64,000 bases of DNA from an uncultured Clostridium sp. (GCA_958422185.1 CATZNW010000006.1:24950-88949); one strand, 5' to 3'. Positions 24,087 to 33,885 are shown, numbered from the stretch's first letter. Translations and numbers: made by a program. The notes: generated from the sequence alone by a model not told the origin.

Positions 24087-25577
24087 ATGAAAGCAAAAAT
24101 GACTCTGGCGCGCGAATTTAAGATCGGCGATATTGACAAAAGAATATACGGTTCGTTCATAGAGCATCTTGGCAGGGCCGTATATGGCGGCATTTATGAG
24201 CCCGGTCATCCTACTGCGGATGAAAACGGCTTCAGAGAAGATGTTTTAGAGCTTGTTAAAAAGCTGAATGTTCCTATAGTACGCTATCCCGGCGGCAATT
24301 TTGTTTCCGGCTATAACTGGGAGGACGGCGTCGGCCCAGTTGCAGACAGACCTAAAAAACTTGACCTTGCCTGGGGCACAACAGAACCCAATACTTTCGG
24401 CACAAATGAATTCATGAAATGGTGCAAAAAGGCCGGTGCGGATTGTATGATGGCGGTAAATCTAGGTACGCGTGGTGCGGACGAGGCGCGCAATCTTGTT
24501 GAATACTGTAATCATGAGGGCGGAACTTACTGGTCCGATCTGCGAAGATCACACGGAGTAAAAGAGCCGCATAATATAAAACTGTGGTGCCTTGGAAACG
24601 AGATGGACGGTGCTTGGCAGATGGGCGCAAAAACCGCGGTCGAATACGGCAGGACGGCGCTTGAGGCCTCCAAAGTCATGAAGTGGACGGATCCTTCTAT
24701 TGAAACGGTTCTTTGCGGTTCGTCCAGCAGAAATTCAAAAACTTTCGGCGAGTGGGAAGTTCAGAGTCTTGATATTGCGTACGACAGTGTGGATTACGTT
24801 TCTCTTCACCAGTATTATGATAATAAAACCGATGATGTTCAGAGCTTCCTTGCAAAAACTCTTGAACTGGATGAGTTTATTTATTCCGTTATATGTGCCT
24901 GTGATTACGTTAAGGCAAAAAAACGCTCAAAGAAAACAATAAATCTTTCTTTTGACGAATGGAACGTATGGTATCATTCAAATAACGCGCCGTTTGAAAA
25001 ATGGAGTGTGGCGCCGCCTCTATTGGAGGATATTTACAATTTTGAAGACGCTCTGATGATCGGCTCCATGCTGATCACTCTGTTGCGCCATTGTGACAGG
25101 ATAAAGGTGGCGTGCCTGGCTCAGCTTGTAAACGTTATCGCTCCGATATTTACCGCCAACGGAGGCAGGGCTGTAGAGCAGACTATTTTCTATCCCTTTA
25201 TGCACCTTTCGAATTACGGACGCGGCTCGGCGCTTCTTCCCCTGATTGACTGCCCTAAATATGACTGTAAGGAGTTTACGGACGTACCGTATATTGAGGC
25301 TATCGCTACATATGATGAGGAACATGATGAAGTCTCGATCTTCTGCGTAAACAAAAGTCTGGATGAAGACGTTGTATTGAGCGTTAATCTCATGGATTTT
25401 GAAGGATACATGCCGGCTGAATTTATTTCTATGGACGGGTATGACAAAAAAACGGAAAATACGCTTTCCGCCGCACCGGTAAAACCGCATGAAAATTCAC
25501 TTCCCGATATGGACGGCGGGGTACTGACAGCGGATCTTAAACCGTTCAGCTGGAATGTAATAAGACTTAAAAAGTAA
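24087..25577 (+). CDS. GH51 alpha-L-arabinofuranosidase
   Basis: A 496-residue intracellular glycosidase, the usual length for GH51 AbfA. The acid/base glutamate is in WCLGNEMDGAWQ and the nucleophile glutamate in SFDEWNVWYHS. YGGIYEPGHP and VRYPGGNFVSGYNWEDG are also family signatures. The C-terminal 150 residues form a beta-sandwich. It releases terminal arabinofuranose from arabino-oligosaccharides. No signal peptide is present, which fits uptake of oligosaccharides by the symporter upstream followed by cytoplasmic hydrolysis. Confidence 0.95.
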   Translation: MKAKMTLAREFKIGDIDKRIYGSFIEHLGRAVYGGIYEPGHPTADENGFREDVLELVKKLNVPIVRYPGGNFVSGYNWEDGVGPVADRPKKLDLAWGTTEPNTFGTNEFMKWCKKAGADCMMAVNLGTRGADEARNLVEYCNHEGGTYWSDLRRSHGVKEPHNIKLWCLGNEMDGAWQMGAKTAVEYGRTALEASKVMKWTDPSIETVLCGSSSRNSKTFGEWEVQSLDIAYDSVDYVSLHQYYDNKTDDVQSFLAKTLELDEFIYSVICACDYVKAKKRSKKTINLSFDEWNVWYHSNNAPFEKWSVAPPLLEDIYNFEDALMIGSMLITLLRHCDRIKVACLAQLVNVIAPIFTANGGRAVEQTIFYPFMHLSNYGRGSALLPLIDCPKYDCKEFTDVPYIEAIATYDEEHDEVSIFCVNKSLDEDVVLSVNLMDFEGYMPAEFISMDGYDKKTENTLSAAPVKPHENSLPDMDGGVLTADLKPFSWNVIRLKK

Positions 25578-25644
25578 AAATAAACGAAAAATTTAAGAAT
25601 TTGCCGCCGTTTTAGTACAAATAATGAAAAAAATTTTCATTTGC

Positions 25645-25673
25645 TTGTTATCGGCGGCATTTTGGATTATAAT
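25645..25673 (+). promoter_or_regulatory. Promoter of nfnAB
   Basis: TTGTTA (25645-25650), 17-bp spacer, TATAAT (25668-25673). Confidence 0.7.
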
Positions 25674-25739
25674 CTTATAAATCATTGAATATATATTTTT
25701 TCAATATATTTATACTGTTTGCAAACGGAGAGGGTTTGT

Positions 25740-26573
25740 ATGTACGAGATACTTAAAAAGGAACAGCTCAACAGCAGCGTTACGCGCATGGTCATAAAGG
25801 CGCCTTTTGTTGCAAAAAAAGCGCAGCCCGGCCAGTTTATCATTCTGCGCGTGGATAAGGACGGGGAGCGTGTTCCCTTTACTATTGCGGATTATGACAG
25901 GGAAAATGAAACGGTTACCATTATCTTTCAGATCGTGGGCGCTGAGACCTCGCTTCTGAATCTCAAAAACGAAGGGGATTATATAGAGGACTTTGTGGGC
26001 CCGCTCGGTAATCCCACAAAAACGGAGGGCTATAGCAAGGTTGCTGTTGTCGGCGGCGGCGTAGGTACGGCTATTGCATATCCTGCAGCCAAAAAATTCA
26101 AGCAGCAGGGCGCCGTTGTCCATTCCATAGTAGGATTCAGAAACAGTGACCTCGTTATTCTTGAAGATGAGTTTAAAGCCGTGTCTGACAGATATGTTCT
26201 TGTAAGTGATGACGGCTCAACAGGGAAAAAAGGCTTTGTTACTGACGCTCTTAAAGAACTTATCGATTCGGGCGAAAAGTATGATCTTGTTTTGGCGATA
26301 GGTCCTATCCCAATGATGAAGTTCGTTTCAAAGCTGACAAAAGAGTACGGTATCAAAACCGTGGTTTCCATGAATCCGATCATGATAGACGGCACGGGTA
26401 TGTGCGGAGGCTGCAGACTGACCGTAGGCGGCGAAACGAAATTTGCCTGTGTTGACGGGCCTGAGTTTGACGGCCATCTTGTTGATTTTGACGAAGCAAT
26501 GGAGCGCGGCGCAATGTATAAAAAATTTGAGCGCAGCGAGGAATGCCGCCTGTTCGGCAAGGAGGTGCAGTAA
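25740..26573 (+). CDS. nfnA: NADH-dependent ferredoxin:NADP+ oxidoreductase subunit A
   Basis: A 277-residue FAD/NAD-binding reductase of the ferredoxin-NADP reductase/PyrK type. VVGGGVGTAIAYP is the NAD-binding glycine loop, and DGTGMCGGCRLTV with the later FACVDGPEF supplies cysteine ligands for a [2Fe-2S] cluster. In NfnAB this subunit binds NADH and, with NfnB, couples ferredoxin and NADH oxidation to NADP+ reduction by flavin-based bifurcation. The ATG at 25740 follows GGAGAGGG. It runs into nfnB with no gap. Confidence 0.88.
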   Translation: MYEILKKEQLNSSVTRMVIKAPFVAKKAQPGQFIILRVDKDGERVPFTIADYDRENETVTIIFQIVGAETSLLNLKNEGDYIEDFVGPLGNPTKTEGYSKVAVVGGGVGTAIAYPAAKKFKQQGAVVHSIVGFRNSDLVILEDEFKAVSDRYVLVSDDGSTGKKGFVTDALKELIDSGEKYDLVLAIGPIPMMKFVSKLTKEYGIKTVVSMNPIMIDGTGMCGGCRLTVGGETKFACVDGPEFDGHLVDFDEAMERGAMYKKFERSEECRLFGKEVQ

Positions 26574-26574
26574 G

Positions 26575-27954
26575 GTGAATATAAATAAAAGGCACCCGAT
26601 GCCGTGCCGCGACCCGCTTGTAAGAAACAGGGATTTCAGTGAGGTGGCGCTCGGCTATGATGAAAAAACTGCAGTTGAAGAGGCGAAACGCTGCCTCCAC
26701 TGTAAACACCGCCCGTGTGTTTCCGGCTGCCCGGTAAATATTGCAATCCCCGATTTTATTGCTCTTGTTGCGCAAGGGAAGTTTGAAGAGGCATATCAGG
26801 TAATTGCAAAAACCTCGGCCCTTCCTGCCGTCTGCGGCAGGGTGTGCCCCCAGGAAAAGCAGTGTGAATCCAAATGCGTGAGGGGCATAAAGGGCGAATC
26901 CGTAGGTATCGGCAGACTCGAAAGATTTGTTGCGGATTATCATAATTCCCATGCTCAGCCCCGAAAGACCGCTATTCCTAAAAACGGCAAACGTGTTGCG
27001 ATCGTGGGTTCAGGTCCTAGTTCGCTCACCTGTGCGGGGGACCTTGCCCAAATGGGATATTCGGTAACTATTTTTGAGGCGCTTCATATTGCCGGCGGCG
27101 TTCTGGTTTACGGTATACCGGAATTCAGGCTTCCCAAAGCAATAGTTGCGCAGGAGGTAGAAGGGCTTAAGGCAATGGGTGTTGACGTTGAAACCAATGT
27201 TGTCATCGGCCGAAGCATTTCAATAGACGATATACTCGAAAAATACGATGCAGTGTTTATCGGATCAGGAGCGGGCCTTCCCAGATTTATGGGAATAGAC
27301 GGAGAAAACCTCAAAGGTGTTTATTCAGCAAACGAATTTTTAACAAGGATCAACCTTATGAAAGCATATAAGGAGGACAGCAGGACTCCCGTACAGCACG
27401 GCAAGCGCGTTGCCGTTGTAGGCGGAGGAAATGTTGCTATGGATGCCGCAAGGTGCGCCAAGCGCCTCGGCGCAGAAACGGTGTATGTTATCTACCGCCG
27501 TTCAATGGAGGAGCTCCCGGCAAGAGCCGAAGAGGTTGAAAACGCTGTTGAAGAACAGATAGAGTTTAAAACGCTTATGAATCCTACCCGTATCATAGGC
27601 GATGAAAACGGTAACGTTACAGGTATAGAGTGCGTTAATATGGAACTGGGCGAGCCGGATGACTCGGGCAGAAGACGCCCTGTAGAGATCAGCGGCAGCG
27701 AACATGTTGTGGATGTGGACAGCGTTATTATCGCGATCGGTACCTCGCCTAATCCGCTTATCAAATCCACAACAGCAGGGCTTGATGTGGATAAAAGAGG
27801 ATGCATCATTGCAGATGAAAACGGCAGAACTTCGCGTGAAGGCGTTTTCGCGGGCGGCGATACTGTGACCGGCGCGGCTACCGTTATAAAAGCAATGGGA
27901 GCGGGCAAAGCTGCTGCAAAATCTATAGATGAATATATAAAAAGCAAAGATTGA
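26575..27954 (+). CDS. nfnB: NADH-dependent ferredoxin:NADP+ oxidoreductase subunit B (GltA-like)
   Basis: A 459-residue protein similar to the small subunit of glutamate synthase. The N-terminal part binds two [4Fe-4S] clusters (CLHCKHRPCVSGCPV and CGRVCPQEKQCESKCVRG), followed by two FAD/NADPH Rossmann motifs (VGSGPSSLTCAGDLA and VVGGGNVAMDAAR) and a final GVFAGGD FAD motif. It starts at a GTG with GGAGG 9 nt upstream, one base after the nfnA stop. No glutamate synthase large subunit is adjacent, which favours Nfn over GltD. Confidence 0.9.
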   Translation: MNINKRHPMPCRDPLVRNRDFSEVALGYDEKTAVEEAKRCLHCKHRPCVSGCPVNIAIPDFIALVAQGKFEEAYQVIAKTSALPAVCGRVCPQEKQCESKCVRGIKGESVGIGRLERFVADYHNSHAQPRKTAIPKNGKRVAIVGSGPSSLTCAGDLAQMGYSVTIFEALHIAGGVLVYGIPEFRLPKAIVAQEVEGLKAMGVDVETNVVIGRSISIDDILEKYDAVFIGSGAGLPRFMGIDGENLKGVYSANEFLTRINLMKAYKEDSRTPVQHGKRVAVVGGGNVAMDAARCAKRLGAETVYVIYRRSMEELPARAEEVENAVEEQIEFKTLMNPTRIIGDENGNVTGIECVNMELGEPDDSGRRRPVEISGSEHVVDVDSVIIAIGTSPNPLIKSTTAGLDVDKRGCIIADENGRTSREGVFAGGDTVTGAATVIKAMGAGKAAAKSIDEYIKSKD

Positions 27955-27994
27955 TTATTCATTTTGATTTTATTATTGTAAATATTTTTTTAAT

Positions 27995-28039
27995 GGAAAG
28001 AATAAAGGTGCAAAGCGCATTTTTATTCTTTCCTTTTTT
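27995..28039 (+). terminator. Terminator of nfnAB
   Basis: GGAAAGAATAAA and TTTATTCTTTCC arms followed by TTTTTT. Confidence 0.85.
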
Positions 28040-28067
28040 GTTGCCCGTTTAAATGACTGTATATTTT

Positions 28068-28219
28068 GTTTCAGTCAAAATCAGTTATAATATGCATGGA
28101 GTATTGTGCAAAAAGACGTAATAATTCTCCTAAAGTTGTTAAAATGAACGAAACTGACTGAAACAGGTTGACTGTTAATGACGGAATTGCTAAAATGAAG
28201 TTGCAACAGGTTGTTAAAA
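28068..28219 (+). promoter_or_regulatory. fru operon promoter region with repeated operator-like elements
   Basis: A TATAAT -10 (28086-28091) has GTTTCAGTCA (28068-28077) where a -35 would be. The exact reverse complement TGACTGAAAC occurs at 28155-28164. In the leader, AACAGGTTG occurs at 28162-28170 and 28205-28213, and TTGTTAAAA at 28136-28144 and 28211-28219. These repeats are candidate binding sites for the DeoR-type FruR encoded just downstream, sensing fructose 1-phosphate as in related operons. Confidence 0.55.
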
Positions 28220-28234
28220 CCTCCCGGAGGAAAT

Positions 28235-28996
28235 ATGCTTAATCAGGAAAGAAAGAACAAGATCCTTGAAATCATTGAGGAAAAAGGCGCCGTCAGTGTA
28301 ACGGAGCTCACAAAATTACTGGGTGCGTCCGAATCAACAATAAGGCGGGATTTAATAGAACTTTCAAAAAAGGGAAACATTAATAAGGTGCATGGCGGCG
28401 CAACGCTCACAAACCGGCAGTTTATAGCGCTCGAGGCGGATGTCAGCGCAAAGGAAACGGAAAATATTTCTCAAAAGAAAAAAATTGCCCGTTACTGTGC
28501 GCAGCAGCTTCAGGATGATGATTTTGTTTATATCGACGCCGGCACCACTACCCTTTTTATGATCGACCATATTGACCCCGATTGTTCCGCAAGTTTTGTA
28601 ACGAACGGAATCATTCATGCAAAACGTATGGCGGACATGGGACTGAATGTATATGTTCTTGGCGGCAAGCTCAAAAAAACGACCCAGGCAGTTGTTGGGC
28701 TTATGGCTGCAAGAAGCATTCACAGCTTTAATTTTACAAAGGCTTTTGTAGGCACAAACGGGGTCTCAGATACCGGCGGGTTCACTACTCCTGACACGGA
28801 GGAGGCATTCGTTAAGGCTGCAGCTATGGAAAACGCGTTCGTGTCTTATGTTCTTGCAGATTCCTCAAAATTCGGAAAGATCTCATCAGTACGTTTTGCC
28901 GCGCTGGATGCGGCCTGTATCGTTACGGACAGCGCGCCTGAGGATATCTATATGAACAAAACGGTGATAAAAGTGCTTGAACAGCAAAATTCTTAA
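28235..28996 (+). CDS. fruR: DeoR-family fructose operon repressor
   Basis: A 253-residue DeoR regulator. The N-terminal HTH contains VSVTELTKLLGASESTIRRDLIELSKKGNINKVHGGA, the DeoR signature, and the C-terminal sugar-phosphate sensor contains DAGTTTLFMIDHI and AFVGTNGVSDTGGFTTPDTEEA. The ATG at 28235 follows CGGAGG. It is the first gene of the fructose operon and by analogy represses it until fructose 1-phosphate accumulates. Confidence 0.88.
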   Translation: MLNQERKNKILEIIEEKGAVSVTELTKLLGASESTIRRDLIELSKKGNINKVHGGATLTNRQFIALEADVSAKETENISQKKKIARYCAQQLQDDDFVYIDAGTTTLFMIDHIDPDCSASFVTNGIIHAKRMADMGLNVYVLGGKLKKTTQAVVGLMAARSIHSFNFTKAFVGTNGVSDTGGFTTPDTEEAFVKAAAMENAFVSYVLADSSKFGKISSVRFAALDAACIVTDSAPEDIYMNKTVIKVLEQQNS

Positions 28997-29011
28997 GTAA
29001 GGGGCGATAAT

Positions 29012-29914
29012 ATGATTTATACCGTAACCTTTAATCCGGCGCTTGATTACGTTATGAAGGTTGAGAAACTAAGATTTGACGACATCAACCGCACATACGG
29101 TGAAGAACTGAACTACGGCGGAAAGGGAATCAACGTTTCTGTCATATTGTCAAGGCTTGGGGTAGAGAACACGGCGCTCGGTTTCAAAGCCGGTTTTACC
29201 GGCGAAAAACTGGAAGAACTTTTAAGGGCAGACGGAATAAATACCGATTTTATCGCTCTTAAAAACGGAATGACCCGCATCAACGTCAAGATCAAAGCTG
29301 AAAGTGAGCTGGATATCAACGCGGTAGGTCCTCCTGTTGAAGAGGATGAGATCGGAAAGCTCTTTGATCAGATCAAAGCCCTAAAAAGCGGAGATGTGAT
29401 CGTTCTTGCCGGCAGCGTTCCCGGCGCACTTCCACCGGATATTTATGAAAGGATCCTGTTAGTTACCTGTGCGTCCGGCGTTGAGGCGGTCGTGGATTCA
29501 ACCGGCGATCTGCTGCTCAACGTTCTTAAATATCATCCGTTTCTTATTAAACCGAACCACTTTGAACTCGGCGATCTGTTCGGGGTCAAAATAAACGGTG
29601 AGGACGATATAGAAAAATACGCGAAACTGCTTCAGGAAAAAGGCGCGCGAAATGTGCTCGTTTCCAGAGGCAAGGAGGGAGCTACCCTTATAACCGAACA
29701 CGGCGGTGTTCACACGATCGGCATCATACCGGGAAAACCCTTGAATTCCGTGGGCTGCGGCGATTCAATGGTTGCGGGTTTCGTTGCCGGTTATATGAAT
29801 AAGCAGGACTATGCTTATGCACTGAAATTGGGTTCTGCCTGCTCAAATGCAACAGCATTTAGTTACGGACTTGCTGATGCGGCGGGAATAGAGGACGCGT
29901 TTAAAAAATTATAA
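29012..29914 (+). CDS. fruK: 1-phosphofructokinase
   Basis: A 300-residue PfkB-family sugar kinase. It phosphorylates fructose 1-phosphate to fructose 1,6-bisphosphate. The opening TVTFNPALDYVMKV, the YGGKGINVSVILSRLG substrate loop and the NSVGCGDSMVAGFVAGY catalytic loop (base aspartate in GCGDS) match FruK. It lies 15 nt after fruR and before the fructose transporter. Confidence 0.94.
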   Translation: MIYTVTFNPALDYVMKVEKLRFDDINRTYGEELNYGGKGINVSVILSRLGVENTALGFKAGFTGEKLEELLRADGINTDFIALKNGMTRINVKIKAESELDINAVGPPVEEDEIGKLFDQIKALKSGDVIVLAGSVPGALPPDIYERILLVTCASGVEAVVDSTGDLLLNVLKYHPFLIKPNHFELGDLFGVKINGEDDIEKYAKLLQEKGARNVLVSRGKEGATLITEHGGVHTIGIIPGKPLNSVGCGDSMVAGFVAGYMNKQDYAYALKLGSACSNATAFSYGLADAAGIEDAFKKL

Positions 29915-29946
29915 TTTTGAAAATTTAAAACGGAGGGTGAAAATTT

Positions 29947-31920
29947 ATGAGGATCATTGATTTGTTAAAGCCTGAAGCCATTACTTTGGGTCTGGACATC
30001 TCAACGAAGGACGATGCGGTCAACGCCCTTGTCGGGCTTCATGCAGCGGCCGGAAATCTTAATGACAAGGACGCCTATAAAGAGGCCATCCTTGCCAGGG
30101 AAGCACAGGGCACTACCGCTATAGGAGACGGAATTGCGGTGCCTCACGCTAAAACAAGCGCGGTTAAGGCGCCTGCTCTTGCAGCAATAACAGTGCCAAA
30201 CGGTGTTGACTACGGCGCGCCGGACGGCAAACCGTCAGACCTGCTCTTTATGATAGCGGCAACTGAAGACGGCGATGTTCATCTTGAGATACTTTCACGT
30301 CTTATGGTAATGTTAATGGACGCTGACTTCGCAGCGAAACTGCGAGCGGCAAAAACGCCGGATGAATTTCTGGATATAATCAATGAGCAGGAAAAGATCA
30401 AATATCCCGATGAGGTGCCGAAAGAGGAAGAAAAGAGGACAGAGGGATACAGGATCCTTGCCGTTACAGCGTGCCCGACCGGTATCGCGCACACGTATAT
30501 GGCTGCGGAGGCACTTGAAAAAGCCGGCGAGAAGCTGGGTTACACGATCAAATGCGAAACGGACGGCTCCGGCGGTGTTAAAAACAAACTTACCAAAAAA
30601 GAGATCGATGAGTGCGACGGCATAATCGTTGCGGCGGATAAAAATGTTGAAATGGCGCGTTTTGAGGGCAAAAAAGTTCTTAAGACCTCCGTTTCCTCCG
30701 GTATAAATAAGCCCGAGGAACTGATCGGGAAGATCATATCCGGAAACGTCCCCGTTTATCATCACGACGGCGTTTCCGATTCTTCAGACAATTACGGCGA
30801 AGAAAAAGAAGGTTTCGGAAGAAAGGTTTACAAACACCTGATGAACGGCGTCTCTCATATGCTCCCGTTCGTAGTAGGCGGCGGTGTTCTTATCGCGCTC
30901 GGCTTTCTTATCGACACCATTGCCGGTACTCCGGCAGGCCCGACTCTCGGTTATACAAATCCGGTCGCGGCAATTATATTCTGGATAGGCAAAGCGGCGT
31001 TTGCGCTCATGCTGCCCGTTCTTTCGGCTTATATCGCAAGCTCTATTGCTGACCGTCCCGGTCTTCTGCCGGGCTTTATCGGCGGTGTGTTCGCGTCAAG
31101 CGGTTATACTTTCAACAGTCTTATAGAAAATCAGAATCTTGTTGGTGACGACAAAGCTGTTTCCGGTTTCCTCGGAGCGCTTATCGCCGGTTTCGTAGCA
31201 GGCCTTATTATGTTGCTGCTCAAAAAGATCTTTTCGTTCCTGCCAAAGAGCATGGACGGTATCAAGCCGGTATTCCTTTATCCTTTGTTCGGCACGCTTC
31301 TCATGGGGCTGTTTATGTGCCTTATAAATCCGGTAGTCGGCTTGCTCAACACCGCGCTGTCCAACGGACTGACTGCGCTTGGCGAAACGAGCAGACTTCT
31401 GCTTTCAATAGTGCTTGCCGCAATGATGGCAATAGATATGGGCGGTCCGTTCAACAAAGCGGCTTATGTTTTCGGCACGGCCATGCTTACGGATGCAACA
31501 ACTGCCAATGACTGGACTATGGCGGCTGTTCTTATCGGCGGTATGGTACCTCCGATCGCTATTGCGCTTGCGACAACGTTCTTTAAAAACAGATGGACTG
31601 ATGAGGAGCTCAAGAGCGGTCCCGTAAACTATGTAATGGGTCTTTGCTTTATTACAGAGGGCGCTATTCCTTACGCCGCCGCGGATCCGCTGCGCGTGAT
31701 CCCTTCATGTATGGTTGGCTCCGCTGTTTCCGGCGCAATATCGGCGCTGTTCAATTGCTCGCTTCCCGCTCCTCACGGCGGCATCTTCGTATTCCCCGTT
31801 GTTGATAACGTTTTGGGATATATTGTGGCTCTTGTAGCAGGATCCGTTGTTGGATGCCTTATGCTTGCTCTTCTTAAAAAGAAAAGAGTTCCGGCGGAGA
31901 AAGCAGTAAAAACAAAATAA
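29947..31920 (+). CDS. fruA: PTS fructose transporter EIIABC
   Basis: A 657-residue fused PTS permease. The EIIA domain (residues 1-150) has the phospho-histidine in GDGIAVPHAKT, the EIIB domain (about 165-265) has the phospho-cysteine in VTACPTGIAHTYMAAEAL, and the EIIC membrane domain (about 290-650) has about nine hydrophobic segments with MAIDMGGPFNKAAY. It imports fructose as fructose 1-phosphate, which FruK then uses. CGGAGGGTG precedes the ATG. Confidence 0.95.
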   Translation: MRIIDLLKPEAITLGLDISTKDDAVNALVGLHAAAGNLNDKDAYKEAILAREAQGTTAIGDGIAVPHAKTSAVKAPALAAITVPNGVDYGAPDGKPSDLLFMIAATEDGDVHLEILSRLMVMLMDADFAAKLRAAKTPDEFLDIINEQEKIKYPDEVPKEEEKRTEGYRILAVTACPTGIAHTYMAAEALEKAGEKLGYTIKCETDGSGGVKNKLTKKEIDECDGIIVAADKNVEMARFEGKKVLKTSVSSGINKPEELIGKIISGNVPVYHHDGVSDSSDNYGEEKEGFGRKVYKHLMNGVSHMLPFVVGGGVLIALGFLIDTIAGTPAGPTLGYTNPVAAIIFWIGKAAFALMLPVLSAYIASSIADRPGLLPGFIGGVFASSGYTFNSLIENQNLVGDDKAVSGFLGALIAGFVAGLIMLLLKKIFSFLPKSMDGIKPVFLYPLFGTLLMGLFMCLINPVVGLLNTALSNGLTALGETSRLLLSIVLAAMMAIDMGGPFNKAAYVFGTAMLTDATTANDWTMAAVLIGGMVPPIAIALATTFFKNRWTDEELKSGPVNYVMGLCFITEGAIPYAAADPLRVIPSCMVGSAVSGAISALFNCSLPAPHGGIFVFPVVDNVLGYIVALVAGSVVGCLMLALLKKKRVPAEKAVKTK

Positions 31921-31946
31921 TGAAATGATTTTCAGAGGTGTGGAAT

Positions 31947-32207
31947 ATGGTAAGCAAAACAGTTAAAGTTGTTGATAAAATGGGATTTCATATGCGACCG
32001 GCAAATATATTTGTAAGTGAAATGGCAAAATACCAGTCAGATATTACACTTGAAGCCGGCGATAAGGAGATCAACGGTAAAAGCATTATGAATATCATGG
32101 CTGCCTGCATCAAGTACGGCACGGATGTAACGATCAAATGCAGCGGCCCGGATGAGGCCGAGATGCTTGAAAAAGCTGCCTCAATGATAGAAAACGGAAT
32201 GGACTGA
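31947..32207 (+). CDS. ptsH: Phosphocarrier protein HPr
   Basis: An 86-residue HPr. The phospho-accepting H15 lies in GFHMRPAN and the regulatory S46 in NGKSIMNIM, so it can take part both in sugar transport and in HPr-kinase signalling of Gram-positives. Active-site wording is GFHMRPA instead of the common GLHARPA. The ATG at 31947 follows AGAGGTG. The position inside the fru operon, with ptsI next, means general PTS components are here driven by fructose control. Confidence 0.93.
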   Translation: MVSKTVKVVDKMGFHMRPANIFVSEMAKYQSDITLEAGDKEINGKSIMNIMAACIKYGTDVTIKCSGPDEAEMLEKAASMIENGMD

Positions 32208-32208
32208 T

Positions 32209-33843
32209 ATGGGAATTTCTAAAACTTACAGCGGTACCGCTGTGTCCGAGGGTTACGGAATAGGAAACGCGGTTGTGATAAAAGAGGCAAAACTTGATTA
32301 TTCCGGTGTTGAATATTCCGGGGCGGATAATGAGTGCAGAAGACTGGATGGCGCAGTAGAGCGTTACACTGCCGAAACAAAAGCGCTTATTGATTCGCTG
32401 AAGCAAGAGGCGGGAGAGAAAAACGCCGAAATACTTGAAGGGCACCTTGTCATGCTTGCGGATCCGTTTATGATAGGGCAGATGAAAGAGAATATTACTT
32501 CTTCATCCATGACTGCCGAAAGAGCGGTAGACGAAGTGTGCGGAATGTTCTATGCCATGTTCTCTGCAACGGATGATGAACTGACCCGGCAGCGCGCCAC
32601 CGATGTAAACGATATTAAAAACAGCCTTCTGAAGATCCTGCTCGGGATAGAAGAGGTAGATATTGCGCGTGTGCCGAAGGGCTCAGTGCTTATAGCGTCC
32701 GATTTCACACCGAGTATGACCTCTAAGATCAATCCGCAGAACGTGGAAGCCATTATAGGCGAGGTGGGGGGAGTTACCTCCCACAGCGCCATTATCGCTA
32801 GGGCGATGGGAATACCCTGCATTTTGGGCGTTACCAACGCAGATCATATTTTTAATTCCGGGGAATGTCTTGTTGTTGATGCGGTCAAGGGTGTGGTCAT
32901 CTCCTCCCCGTCCGCAGAAGAGATAACAAAATATTCCGGTCTGAAGGAGCAGGAGAAAAAGGAAAGACTCTTGCTTAAAGAATATATAAACAAGCCGACC
33001 GTAACAAAAGGCGGCTTAACTAAAGCTGTTTATGCCAACATTGCAAAGCCTCAGGATGTTCATTCCGCGGTTGTAAACGGAGCGGAGGGAATAGGGCTTT
33101 TCCGCACGGAATTCCTTTATATGGACCGTGCTCAGGCGCCGTCAGAAGATGAGCAGTTTGAGGCATACAGCACTGTTGCGAAGGCGATGGGCGGCAAGGA
33201 AGTGATTATCCGCACACTGGATGTCGGCGGAGATAAACATATTCCTTATCTTCAGATAGAAAAGGAAGATAACCCGTTCATGGGTCTTCGCGCAATAAGG
33301 TACTGCCTGAAAAATACACAGCTTTTTAAAACTCAGCTCAAAGCTTTGCTGCGCGCAGCATGTTTCGGAAATATTAAGATCATGCTTCCGCTCGTATGCA
33401 CGGTTGATGAGGTGTTGAGGGCAAAAATGCTGCTTGGCGAATGTAAGGCGGAACTGGAGTCTAAAGGTGTTCAGTTCAAAAAGGATATTGAACTCGGCGT
33501 AATGATAGAGACACCGGCAGCCGTGTTTATATCGGATGAACTTGCCGCGGTAACGGATTTCTTCAGTATCGGCACAAATGACCTGACCGGCTATACAATG
33601 GCCGCGGACAGGGGGAACAGAGAAGTGTCTTACCTTTATGATTCAAATAATCCTGCCGTTTTAAGAGCAATAGAAGCCGTTATTCAAAACGCGAAAAAAG
33701 CAGGTATACCCGTTGGTATGTGCGGAGAAGCTGCATCGGATCCGGATATGATCCCGCGCCTTATAGAGTGGGGACTTGACGAATTTTCCGTTTCATCATC
33801 GGCAATACTCAAGACCCGCAAGTTGATCTGCGAATACGAATAA
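32209..33843 (+). CDS. ptsI: PTS enzyme I
   Basis: A 544-residue phosphoenolpyruvate-protein phosphotransferase. The phospho-histidine lies in GGVTSHSAIIARAMGIP, the PEP-binding part has GIGLFRTEFLYMDR and RTLDVGGDK, and the C-terminal cysteine lies in GMCGEAASDP. It transfers phosphate from PEP to HPr. The start follows the ptsH stop by one base with only a weak ribosome binding site, so translation is probably coupled. Confidence 0.95.
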   Translation: MGISKTYSGTAVSEGYGIGNAVVIKEAKLDYSGVEYSGADNECRRLDGAVERYTAETKALIDSLKQEAGEKNAEILEGHLVMLADPFMIGQMKENITSSSMTAERAVDEVCGMFYAMFSATDDELTRQRATDVNDIKNSLLKILLGIEEVDIARVPKGSVLIASDFTPSMTSKINPQNVEAIIGEVGGVTSHSAIIARAMGIPCILGVTNADHIFNSGECLVVDAVKGVVISSPSAEEITKYSGLKEQEKKERLLLKEYINKPTVTKGGLTKAVYANIAKPQDVHSAVVNGAEGIGLFRTEFLYMDRAQAPSEDEQFEAYSTVAKAMGGKEVIIRTLDVGGDKHIPYLQIEKEDNPFMGLRAIRYCLKNTQLFKTQLKALLRAACFGNIKIMLPLVCTVDEVLRAKMLLGECKAELESKGVQFKKDIELGVMIETPAAVFISDELAAVTDFFSIGTNDLTGYTMAADRGNREVSYLYDSNNPAVLRAIEAVIQNAKKAGIPVGMCGEAASDPDMIPRLIEWGLDEFSVSSSAILKTRKLICEYE

Positions 33844-33858
33844 ATTGTATTTAAGTTT

Positions 33859-33885
33859 AAAGCGCCCCGAAAAACGGAGCGCTTT
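33859..33885 (+). terminator. Terminator of fru-pts operon
   Basis: AAAGCGCCCCG, loop of five A, CGGAGCGCTTT. The T-run is short. Confidence 0.7.
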
